This document shows positions 1 through 6,094 of a stretch of 7,242 nucleotides of DNA, piece after piece (position 1 is the stretch's first letter; every line of letters begins with the position of its first letter). The notes beneath the pieces were generated by a model. That model saw nothing but the letters and a program-made list of their open reading frames with translations, did not search any database and was not told where the DNA came from. The DNA is from an uncultured Ruminococcus sp. (GTDB taxonomy: Bacteria; Bacillota; Clostridia; Oscillospirales; CAG-272). The stretch lies in contig CACZSA010000063.1 in the NCBI GenBank assembly GCA_902783705.1, positions 1 through 7,242 on the forward strand. Direction: 5' to 3'. The position numbers and the translations under genes are program-made.

Positions 1-921
1 CGGATCGGGATAGCGCTCCTTGTTGAAGTGCTTGTTGCCCCACATGCCGTCGTCCCAGTAGAGCCAGTCCTGCACGATCACGTCGATCGGGATCCCGAGC
101 TCGCGGTATTTCCGCCCGACGGCGATGAGCTCGTCCTGCGATGCGTACCGCTCCTTCGACTGGACGTAGCCCGCGGCCCACTTCGGGAGCATCGGCGTCG
201 TCCCGGTCAGCGTCCTGAGCTCCCGGCACACGCCGTCGTAGTCCCCGCCCCACACAAACCAGACGTCCACGGCGTCCGTGGAGTCGAGGAAGAACCTGCC
301 CCGGCGGAAGTCCGTCGCGTCGAAGGTCATGACGGAGGCGCAGTCGATGAGGACGCCGTAACCCTTCGTGGAGACGAAGACCGGCACGGCGATGCGCATG
401 TTCTCCTGATACAGCGGCACAAACTGCCCGCGGAGGTTCGGATATCCCTCCTCGTGGCTGCCGAGGCCGAAGAGCGTCTCCTCCTCGGTGAATTCAAAGG
501 TCACCGCGCCGTGATTCGACTTGCGCAGGAATTCCCGCTCGCCGTCCTTCACGGTCACGCGCTCGCCGTCGACGGTATGCCGGGTCTCCGCATTCCCGCC
601 GACCGTGCGGTACATATCGTATTCCGTCAACCCGAAGCGGTGCACGCGCGAGAGAAGCCCGCCGCATTCATCCTCGATGCGGACCGCGAGCGCCTCCCTG
701 TCCACGGTGAGGTTCATCCCGCCCGTCGAGAGGGTCAGGGTCTTCTCTCCCTCCTCCGCGCGCACGTCCGTGGGCGGAAAATCCTCTCCCTTTGCCTTGA
801 CGATATACGATGCCGGAAGCTCTTCCGGGGCACCACCGTAGGTCAGCCGCACGATTCTCGGGCTGTACGCCGTCACGGTAAGGGTCCGGTTCTCCTGCCG
901 GATTTCAAATCTGTTCTGCAT
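1..921 (-). CDS. GH31 family alpha-glycosidase, N-terminal 307 residues (3' end beyond window)
   Basis: Retaining alpha-glycosidase of glycoside hydrolase family 31, probably cytoplasmic since there is no signal peptide. The visible part holds the N-terminal beta-sandwich (about residues 1-240) and the start of the catalytic TIM barrel. Family signatures seen are FGLGSHEEGY (151-160) followed by PNLRG, LYQENMRIAVPVFVSTKGYG (170-189), the barrel entry TPMLPKWAAGYVQSKERY (242-259) and DVIVQDWLYW (280-289). The catalytic aspartates lie past the window edge, so activity cannot be judged. The QNM...VPVFVSTKGYG and QDWLYW wording recalls the GH31 clade that contains bacterial alpha-xylosidases and some alpha-glucosidases; this is from memory and does not fix specificity. 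The start ATG at 921 has a GAGGAG ribosome site at 928-933. Only 22 bases separate it from the AraC-family gene, so the two are probably co-transcribed. Family call is confident, substrate is not. Confidence 0.9.
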   Translation of the reverse strand, partial: MQNRFEIRQENRTLTVTAYSPRIVRLTYGGAPEELPASYIVKAKGEDFPPTDVRAEEGEKTLTLSTGGMNLTVDREALAVRIEDECGGLLSRVHRFGLTEYDMYRTVGGNAETRHTVDGERVTVKDGEREFLRKSNHGAVTFEFTEEETLFGLGSHEEGYPNLRGQFVPLYQENMRIAVPVFVSTKGYGVLIDCASVMTFDATDFRRGRFFLDSTDAVDVWFVWGGDYDGVCRELRTLTGTTPMLPKWAAGYVQSKERYASQDELIAVGRKYRELGIPIDVIVQDWLYWDDGMWGNKHFNKERYPDP

Positions 922-943
922 CAAACTCTCCTCTTCTCCGCTC

Positions 944-1846
944 TTACACGCGGGGTTTCTTGTTTTTCAGCCATTGATGCGGCGTCTGCCCGGTGGCCTC
1001 CCGGAACAGACGGATGAAGTAGCTGACGCTGGTGAAGCCCACCGCCTCCGCCGTCTCCGTCACATTGCGTCCCTCCTCCAGAAGGCGGTAGGCCTCCCGG
1101 ATGCGGACGGAATTGATGTAGCTGACCGGAGTCGCCGAGACGTAGCTCCGGAAAAGCTGATAGATATAGGTCTCCGAAAGATTGACATGCGCCGCGAGAT
1201 CTCCGACGGTCAGGGGACTCTGGTAGTTGTCCGCGATGTACTCCATGATCCCCGTCACATGCCTCACGCCGTAGAGCGCGCTCTCGTCCGCCTCCTCGAA
1301 GCAGTCCTCCTCGAAGAAGACGGAGAAGAGGGCGTAGAGCGCGGACTGGATCCGGCAGCTCTCCCGTCCGAAGGGGACCGGGGCCTCCACGTATTCCGTC
1401 AGCCGCCCGATGAGGGGGAGGAGCTTCTCGTAAAGAGGCGTCCCCCGCTCCGCCCGCGTCCTGATCCGCGTCTTCCGCGCCGCGAGATCGTCGATCACCT
1501 CGTTGATCCCGCCGTGCGGGTCGGGCGTTCGGAGGAGCGAGAGGTCGAACACGATGTGGACCATGTCGCCCGCGGACAGGCGGCTCGTGCGGTGGAGCTC
1601 GCCCGGGTTGATGAACGCGATATCCCCCGGCTCGACCGGACAGGTCCTGTCGTTCACATAGAGGATCCCCGCCGCCTCCGTGTAGAAAATCTCCATGTCG
1701 TTGTGCCAGTGCAGCGGGACGAGGCCCTCCCCCTCTCCCCCGAACGAAAGGCAGTAGCAGAAGAAGGGAAAGCGGCACCCGGCCCGGCGTTTTTCGATTT
1801 CATACAGGGAATGCGGATCGATCCGGACGTTGCGGTCAGTTTCCAT
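944..1846 (-). CDS. AraC-family transcriptional regulator with N-terminal cupin sensor domain
   Basis: DNA-binding regulator of 300 residues, the usual length for sugar-sensing AraC/XylS members. An N-terminal cupin-like sensor spans about residues 40-105, with the typical PLHWHNDMEIFY (44-55) and the VEPGDIAFINPGELH stretch (71-85). A C-terminal double helix-turn-helix domain spans about 196-295: the first helix pair is near SPLTVGDLAAHVNLSETYIYQLF (210-232) and the second near NVTETAEAVGFTSVSYFIRLF (261-281), followed by the family-typical REATGQTP. The ATG at 1846 was chosen because GGAGG (1853-1857) sits 6 bases upstream; the frame stays open further upstream, but that part would run through the terminator and into the preceding lipoprotein gene and looks non-coding. 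It lies downstream of a strong terminator, so it probably has its own promoter, although no good -10/-35 pair is visible in the short leader. It precedes the GH31 gene by 22 bases. It is likely the local regulator, sensing a mono- or oligosaccharide; ligand unknown. Confidence 0.93.
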   Translation of the reverse strand: METDRNVRIDPHSLYEIEKRRAGCRFPFFCYCLSFGGEGEGLVPLHWHNDMEIFYTEAAGILYVNDRTCPVEPGDIAFINPGELHRTSRLSAGDMVHIVFDLSLLRTPDPHGGINEVIDDLAARKTRIRTRAERGTPLYEKLLPLIGRLTEYVEAPVPFGRESCRIQSALYALFSVFFEEDCFEEADESALYGVRHVTGIMEYIADNYQSPLTVGDLAAHVNLSETYIYQLFRSYVSATPVSYINSVRIREAYRLLEEGRNVTETAEAVGFTSVSYFIRLFREATGQTPHQWLKNKKPRV

Positions 1847-1900
1847 GCTCTGCCTCCGTGCGCGGCGCGGTCCGGGATGTCTCCGGATCACGCGTTTTTT

Positions 1901-1932
1901 GAAAAAAGCCGGATACGGACACGTACCCGGCT
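1901..1932 (-). terminator. Intrinsic terminator after the tandem lipoprotein genes
   Basis: On the minus strand the RNA folds as AGCCGGGUACG, loop UGUC, CGUAUCCGGCU. This is an 11-bp stem with a single G-U pair and a 4-base loop, running directly into six U residues (1902-1907). It begins 6 bases after the TGA of the second lipoprotein. It should end the transcript of the binding-protein pair and separate it from the AraC/GH31 unit. Some read-through cannot be excluded, because the regulator gene starts only 54 bases further on. Confidence 0.9.
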
Positions 1933-1938
1933 CAGCCG

Positions 1939-3408
1939 TCAGCCTGCCAGCTTGTTGACAACCTTCGAGAGGGTCTTGTTGATGATCTTTCCCTGACGCG
2001 CGATCTCGGAGGCGAGGTTGCGGTTGTCCTCCGCGAACATGTTCTTGAAGAGACCGTCGCGCAGCTCGTTGCACCACCAGGTATCTCCGAGGTCGTAGCG
2101 GCGGGTCTCGAAGATCAGATCGAGCATCTCCGCGGATTCGGAATCCCGGGACGTGCGGCGCTTCAGGGCGACCTCATAATACTCCGGGATCAGGTGGTTG
2201 TACCCGTAGGACGACATCGCCTCGAGGAGCGCGCCTGCGTATTCCGGATGCTTGTTGGTGATCGGGATCATGCCGATGCGCGCGCCGGCCTCCACGCGGC
2301 TGTAATACTCGGTCTGCGTGTCGTCGAAGAGCGGATAGGGGAGAATACCGAAATCGATCTCGACGTCGCGCAGCTCGTTCAGGCGGTAGAAGATCTCGTC
2401 GACAAAGAGCACGCGGCTCTCGCCGAACATCTTCGCGGTCTCGGGCCAGTGGTCGATGTTCTTCTGATCGCTGCACCAGACGCCCTCGTCCCACATGATC
2501 TGATAAACCTTGTCGAACACGGCGAAGAAGCGGTCGTTGCCCTCGATGTTGAGGTACGGCAGGTCCTTCGCGTCCTTCGCGATGCTCATCTCGCCGGAGG
2601 AGATCCAGAAGTTCGGGAGCACCTGCTTCGGCTCGCTCATGAAGCCCCAGGAGTCGGACGCTCTCGTCATCGTTCCGTCGCCGTCGAGATCGGAGATCAC
2701 GGACTGGGCCATTGTCGAGAATTTGTCGACGTTCCAGGCCCCGTTCCGCACGAGCGCGTAGGGATCGTCCAGCCCGTAGGCGTCGATCATGTTCTTGTTG
2801 AAGACGATGCTGTGGGTGAAATCGTAGTAGGAGAGGTCGTACGCGCCGAAGGCGAAATACGGCGTCCCGTTCACCGTCATGCATTTCAGGATGCTCTGAT
2901 CCCAGTAGACCCGGCTGAGGTCGATGTGCTCCACATCGGTGTAGGGCGTGACAACGTCGCCGAGGATATAGCCCGGTGCGTAGAGGTCGAGCGAATAACA
3001 GACGTCAAAGCTGTCGTCCCCGGAGCTGACGAGCCGCGTGATGTAGGCGGTGCTCCAGATATCCCCGGTGAAGGACTCGGAGAGAGTGGTCCCGAAGCGG
3101 TCCTCCATCTCGAGCTTCATGGCGTTCTGCGCGTCGTTGACCCGCTCGCCCGTGGCCTCGTCCGTGATGATGTCGCGCGTCAGCCAGCTCACATCCGGAA
3201 GGAGGAAGTGCATCTCCTTGTCGAATTTCATCTCCGGAACGTGGTCCGCGGTGTCGATCTGTGTCTCCGGCTCGACCTCGATCTCCGCCTCCGGTGCGGG
3301 TTCGTTCTGCGCGGCAGGCGCGCTGTCGGTGTTCTGCGGCGACGCCTCGGAGCATGCCGTGAGGAGCATGGCGGCGAGGAGGAAGCTTGCGATCCGATGC
3401 TTTTTCAT
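1939..3408 (-). CDS. Extracellular solute-binding lipoprotein (ABC transporter, sugar type), second paralog
   Basis: Membrane-anchored substrate-binding protein of an ABC importer, 489 residues, in the size range of the large oligosaccharide-binding proteins of Bacillota. It has a lipoprotein signal peptide MKKHRIASFLLAAMLLTAC with lipobox LTAC and lipidated Cys19, then an acidic, proline-rich tether (about 21-58) and the binding domain. Features include GDIWSTAYITRLV (115-127), the Ca-loop-like DLDGDGTMT (240-248), and a highly conserved C-terminal block from FGILPYP (353-359) to DTWWCNELRDG (442-452). It is clearly a paralog of the lipoprotein encoded just upstream (3450-4922); the C-terminal block matches at well over half of positions by eye. 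The start at 3408 is supported by AAAGGAG (3416-3422), 7 bases away. The two genes are 41 bases apart with no terminator, so one transcript is expected, ending at the hairpin at 1901-1932. No permease gene is in the window. Ligand unknown. Confidence 0.9.
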   Translation of the reverse strand: MKKHRIASFLLAAMLLTACSEASPQNTDSAPAAQNEPAPEAEIEVEPETQIDTADHVPEMKFDKEMHFLLPDVSWLTRDIITDEATGERVNDAQNAMKLEMEDRFGTTLSESFTGDIWSTAYITRLVSSGDDSFDVCYSLDLYAPGYILGDVVTPYTDVEHIDLSRVYWDQSILKCMTVNGTPYFAFGAYDLSYYDFTHSIVFNKNMIDAYGLDDPYALVRNGAWNVDKFSTMAQSVISDLDGDGTMTRASDSWGFMSEPKQVLPNFWISSGEMSIAKDAKDLPYLNIEGNDRFFAVFDKVYQIMWDEGVWCSDQKNIDHWPETAKMFGESRVLFVDEIFYRLNELRDVEIDFGILPYPLFDDTQTEYYSRVEAGARIGMIPITNKHPEYAGALLEAMSSYGYNHLIPEYYEVALKRRTSRDSESAEMLDLIFETRRYDLGDTWWCNELRDGLFKNMFAEDNRNLASEIARQGKIINKTLSKVVNKLAG

Positions 3409-3449
3409 GAGCTGTCTCCTTTCTCTGCGGTTCATTCGGTTTTCGTGCG

Positions 3450-4922
3450 TCAGCCCGCGAGCCCGGCAATGGCCTTTTCGATCGCCTTCTCCACGAGCTT
3501 TTTCTTCTTCTGCATCGCGGAGGTGAGATCCCGGTCGTTGTCGCGGAACATGGGCTTGAAGATGCCGTCGCGCAGCTCATTGCACCACCAGGTGTCGCCG
3601 AGATCGTAGCTTCTCGTGGAGAAGATCAGATCCAGCATGGCGGAGGATTCCTCGTCCCGGGAGGTCTTGCGCTTCAGGGCGATCTCATAGTATGCGGGAA
3701 TCAGGTTGTTGAAGCCGTAGCAGGCCATCGCCTCGAGGAGCGCGCCCGCGTACTCCGGCTGCTTGTTGGTGACCGGGATGACGGCGATCTTGCATCCGCC
3801 CTCGACCCGGCTGTGGTAGCCGTTCTGATCCTCGGTGAACTTCGGATAGGGCAGGATGCCGAAATCCGCCTCCACGTCCCGGAATTCGCTGAGGTAGTAG
3901 AAGGTCTGCGCGGCAAAGAGCGCGCGTCCGCTGCCGAACATATTGACCGTGCCGGACCAGAAGTTCTGATCCTCGGTGTTCGGGCACCAGACCCCGTCGT
4001 CCCACATGACGGCGAAGAGCTTCTCGAACACGCTGTACAGCCGCTCGTTCCCGAGCACGTTGAGGTATGGAATGTCATTCGCATCCTTCGCGACGCTCTG
4101 CTCGCCCGCCGACATCCAGAAGCACGGCAGGATCTGCTTCGCAACGCTCGTGAAGCCCCACGCGTCGGCATCGGTCATCGTCCCGTCGCCGTCGAGATCG
4201 CGCACCGCGGCAGAGGCGGCGGAGGCGAAGGCGTCGAGGGTCCAGCGGTCCTCGCGAACCAGATCAAAGGGATTTTCGAGATTCAGGTCCTTCAGAAGGT
4301 CCTTGTTGAAGGTCAGAATGTGCGTCAGGTCGTAGTAGGAGAGATCGAAGCACCCGAACGCGAACCAGTTCTTCCCCGCGATCGTGACGCAGGGCTGGAG
4401 CGCCTGATCCCAGTACGGCTTTGAAATATCGATGTACGGCACCTGATCGAGCGGCATGACCAGTCCGGCGTTGGCGTATCCCGGCGCGTAGAGGTCGAGC
4501 ACGAAGCAGGCCGCGTACGCGTCGTCGCCCGCCTTCACCAGCCTCGCGACGTAGGCGGTGCTCCAGATATCCGACGTGTAGGTCTCGCGGATCGTCGTGT
4601 TGAAGCGGCTCTCCATCTCCATTTTCATGGCGAACTGCGCGTCGCCGATGAGATCCCCGGTCATCTCCTCCGCGATGATGTTCGTGGAAGCCCAGGAAAT
4701 TTCGCTCATCAGCAGATCCGTGTCGCGCCCGAAGTCGATCTGGGGCACGTCGTCCGTGACGATCTCCGCCTCAGGCGCCTCCTCGACCGCCTCGGCAGCC
4801 TGTTCCGCTTCGGGCGCGGAGACATCCGGCGTCTGTCCTTCGTCCGGAGTCACGGGATTCTCCGCCGCGCAGGACACGAGGAACAGAGCGGCGAGGAATC
4901 CGGCAAGAAAGCGTTTCTTCAT
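3450..4922 (-). CDS. Extracellular solute-binding lipoprotein (ABC transporter, sugar type), first paralog
   Basis: Lipoprotein of 490 residues that should sit on the outer face of the membrane and deliver a sugar or oligosaccharide to ABC permeases encoded elsewhere. The signal peptide MKKRFLAGFLAALFLVSC carries lipobox LVSC with Cys18. An acidic Glu/Ala/Pro-rich tether follows (about 21-60), then the binding fold. Notable stretches are SDIWSTAYVARLV (117-129), DLDGDGTMT (242-250), which resembles the calcium loop seen in many family 1 binding proteins, VIPVTNKQPEYAGALLEAM (381-399), and DTWWCNELRDG (443-453). The C-terminus is lysine-rich and helical (471-490). The ATG at 4922 was chosen over an upstream in-frame ATG at 4961 because AAAGGA (4929-4934) lies 6 bases before it and the signal peptide starts there. 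It is the first gene after the promoter at 4982-5010 and is followed 41 bases later by its paralog. The aromatic richness fits a carbohydrate ligand, but that is inference. Confidence 0.9.
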   Translation of the reverse strand: MKKRFLAGFLAALFLVSCAAENPVTPDEGQTPDVSAPEAEQAAEAVEEAPEAEIVTDDVPQIDFGRDTDLLMSEISWASTNIIAEEMTGDLIGDAQFAMKMEMESRFNTTIRETYTSDIWSTAYVARLVKAGDDAYAACFVLDLYAPGYANAGLVMPLDQVPYIDISKPYWDQALQPCVTIAGKNWFAFGCFDLSYYDLTHILTFNKDLLKDLNLENPFDLVREDRWTLDAFASAASAAVRDLDGDGTMTDADAWGFTSVAKQILPCFWMSAGEQSVAKDANDIPYLNVLGNERLYSVFEKLFAVMWDDGVWCPNTEDQNFWSGTVNMFGSGRALFAAQTFYYLSEFRDVEADFGILPYPKFTEDQNGYHSRVEGGCKIAVIPVTNKQPEYAGALLEAMACYGFNNLIPAYYEIALKRKTSRDEESSAMLDLIFSTRSYDLGDTWWCNELRDGIFKPMFRDNDRDLTSAMQKKKKLVEKAIEKAIAGLAG

Positions 4923-4941
4923 GATTCGTCCTTTCTCCGCA

Positions 4942-4951
4942 ATCCGCGGAT
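4942..4951. promoter_or_regulatory. 10-bp palindrome in the lipoprotein 5' leader
   Basis: ATCCGCGGAT is a perfect palindrome in the untranslated leader, between the predicted transcription start and the ribosome site. An alternative RNA pairing TCCGC/GCGGA (5-bp stem, 5-base loop, 4936-4950) would place a small hairpin next to the AAAGGA ribosome site. Either could be chance in GC-rich DNA. No protein partner can be named. Confidence 0.3.
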
Positions 4952-4972
4952 CAGAATGCATGTCTATGGTCG

Positions 4973-4995
4973 TTCGATGGTATTATACCATAGAA
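4973..4995. promoter_or_regulatory. Operator-like inverted repeat covering the -10 box
   Basis: The core ATGGTATTATACCAT (4977-4991) is a perfect inverted repeat with 7-bp arms around one central base. With one mismatched pair (4976/4992) the symmetry extends to 4973-4995, giving 10 of 11 pairs matched. It fully contains the TATAAT box at 4982-4987, so a protein bound here would exclude RNA polymerase. Size and symmetry fit a dimeric repressor. Some of the symmetry comes from the TATAAT box itself, but the outer ATGG/CCAT and TTC/GAA arms do not. Confidence 0.6.
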
Positions 4996-5010
4996 TTCTC
5001 CGCTTTTCTA
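4982..5010 (-). promoter_or_regulatory. Sigma-A promoter for the tandem solute-binding lipoproteins
   Basis: Read on the minus strand, a perfect -10 TATAAT (4982-4987) is preceded by TGG, giving an extended -10 TGnTATAAT. A 17-bp spacer separates it from a -35 TAGAAA (5005-5010) that matches TTGACA at four of six positions. Transcription should start near 4975, leaving a leader of about 50 bases before the ATG at 4922. The promoter lies between the UroD-like gene and the lipoproteins, so the binding proteins can be expressed separately from, and more strongly than, the upstream enzyme genes. Confidence 0.85.
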
Positions 5011-5018
5011 TCGCGATA
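5009..5018. promoter_or_regulatory. 10-bp palindrome just upstream of the -35 box
   Basis: TATCGCGATA is a perfect palindrome adjoining the -35 hexamer. A further pair of arms, ATAGAA (4990-4995) and TTCTAT (5006-5011), forms an inverted repeat across the promoter spacer. The position suits an activator or a second operator. A 10-bp palindrome on its own can arise by chance, so the assignment is tentative. Confidence 0.35.
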
Positions 5019-5061
5019 CTGGACAAAAATGATCCGATCCTGTGGTGCGGTTTGCCGATGC

Positions 5062-6054
5062 TCACACCTCCGCCGCCGCTTCGATCAGGGCGCAGAGATT
5101 CTCGAAGGGCACGTCCGCCTGGATCTCCTGCGAGGGAGCCGTGATGTATCCTCCGTCCCGTCCCATATAGCGGGCGATGTCCAGCGCTTCGCGGCGCACC
5201 TCCTCCGGCGTTCCGTACGGGAGGGTGCGCTGGGTGCTGATCCCGCCCCAGAACGTGATCCGGTCGCCGTATCGGTCCTTGAGCTCGTGAATGTCCATGC
5301 ACTCCGGCTGAACGGGGTTGAGCGCGTCGATCCCCATCTCGTAAAGGTCCGGCATGATCTTGCGGATATCGCCGCAGGAGTGGATCCACACGTCGAGCCC
5401 CGCGTCCCGGATGATTTTGTACTCCTTCTCCTCCCCAGGGCGGATCATCGAGCGCCACGTCGCCGGGGACATGAGCAGGTCCCGCTGCGAGCCCCAGTCG
5501 CTTCCGAGCAGGATCCCGTCGATCCCGGGGATGTTCACGATGTTCTCGAGCATCACGAGGTTCTTTCTGATGATGAGGTCGAGCAGATCCTGCGCGAATT
5601 CGGGATCCGCGGCGAGATCGGCGAGGAAGTTCTCGATCCCCCGCGCGAAATTGGCCTTCTCGAAGTGGCTGCCCCAGATCGTCACGAGGACGTAGGCGTC
5701 CGTGTTCTCCTTCAGGTTCTTCACCTCGTTCGCGAAGCCCTCGTAGCTTCCGTAGCCGACGGTCTTCGGCAGAAAGCCCGGCGCCTCCTCGTACCCGTAT
5801 TCCGGCGGGAGGTCCTTCCAGCCCCACCACGGGCATCCGACGGGCAGCACGTGATTCCCCATGCCGTAATAGATGGCGTTGGCGTACGAGATCAGCCCGG
5901 CCCGCTGCTTGTCCCGCAGCTCGCCCGTCACGTACCGCTCGTAGAGACGCCCGAAATACGCCTGCTGACCGTCGCCCGCCAGGTGGATGCAGGAGGGCGT
6001 GCGGTCCGGCGTTTTGTGCGCCATCGCGGTCTTTACGCGTTCGTATCTTGTCAT
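5062..6054 (-). CDS. Uroporphyrinogen decarboxylase (URO-D) superfamily protein, not a haem-pathway enzyme
   Basis: Cytoplasmic TIM-barrel protein of 330 residues in the URO-D superfamily, which also includes cobalamin-dependent methyltransferases of the MtaA/MtbA type. It starts MTRYERVKTAMAHKTPDRTP, the usual opening for the group. Further on are GSDWGSQRDLLMSPATWRSM (184-203), HSCGDI (225-230), NPVQPECMDIHELKDRYGD (246-264), FWGGIST (268-274) and APSQEIQADVPFENL (306-320). The HSCG motif matches the His-X-Cys metal site of the methyltransferase branch; an obvious third Cys ligand near the C-terminus is not seen. True HemE landmarks are missing. The ATG at 6054 has GAGAGGGA 6 bases upstream; the frame extends to 6153, but that stretch overlaps the previous gene's end. 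It follows the beta-propeller gene by 40 bases with no terminator, so the two are probably co-transcribed. Its role in a glycan locus is unknown; candidates are methyl transfer or demethylation, with no corrinoid protein in view. Confidence 0.88.
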   Translation of the reverse strand: MTRYERVKTAMAHKTPDRTPSCIHLAGDGQQAYFGRLYERYVTGELRDKQRAGLISYANAIYYGMGNHVLPVGCPWWGWKDLPPEYGYEEAPGFLPKTVGYGSYEGFANEVKNLKENTDAYVLVTIWGSHFEKANFARGIENFLADLAADPEFAQDLLDLIIRKNLVMLENIVNIPGIDGILLGSDWGSQRDLLMSPATWRSMIRPGEEKEYKIIRDAGLDVWIHSCGDIRKIMPDLYEMGIDALNPVQPECMDIHELKDRYGDRITFWGGISTQRTLPYGTPEEVRREALDIARYMGRDGGYITAPSQEIQADVPFENLCALIEAAAEV

Positions 6055-6094
6055 AATCGATCCCTCTCGTACTGTTCTTATGAATTCCGATGCG

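Noticed and set aside
1871..1887. Small hairpin TCCGG/CCGGA with a 7-base loop in the AraC gene leader
   Set aside because: Only five base pairs, no U tract, and such stems are common in GC-rich DNA; there is no basis for calling it a terminator or riboswitch.
1847..2077. N-terminal extension of the AraC-type protein upstream to 2077
   Set aside because: It would overlap the end of the lipoprotein gene and cross the terminator, its sequence is Arg/Gln-rich without domain character, and a strong GGAGG lies before the ATG at 1846.
3409..3449. Possible promoter or terminator between the two lipoprotein genes
   Set aside because: The 41 bases contain only the ribosome binding site and no -10/-35 pair or hairpin, so it is treated as an operon-internal spacer.
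5024..5061. Possible terminator after the UroD-like gene (a short GATC repeat followed by TTTTT on the minus strand)
   Set aside because: The GATC copies are only one base apart and cannot form a stable hairpin, and no other strong stem precedes the T run. Read-through into the lipoprotein genes remains possible.
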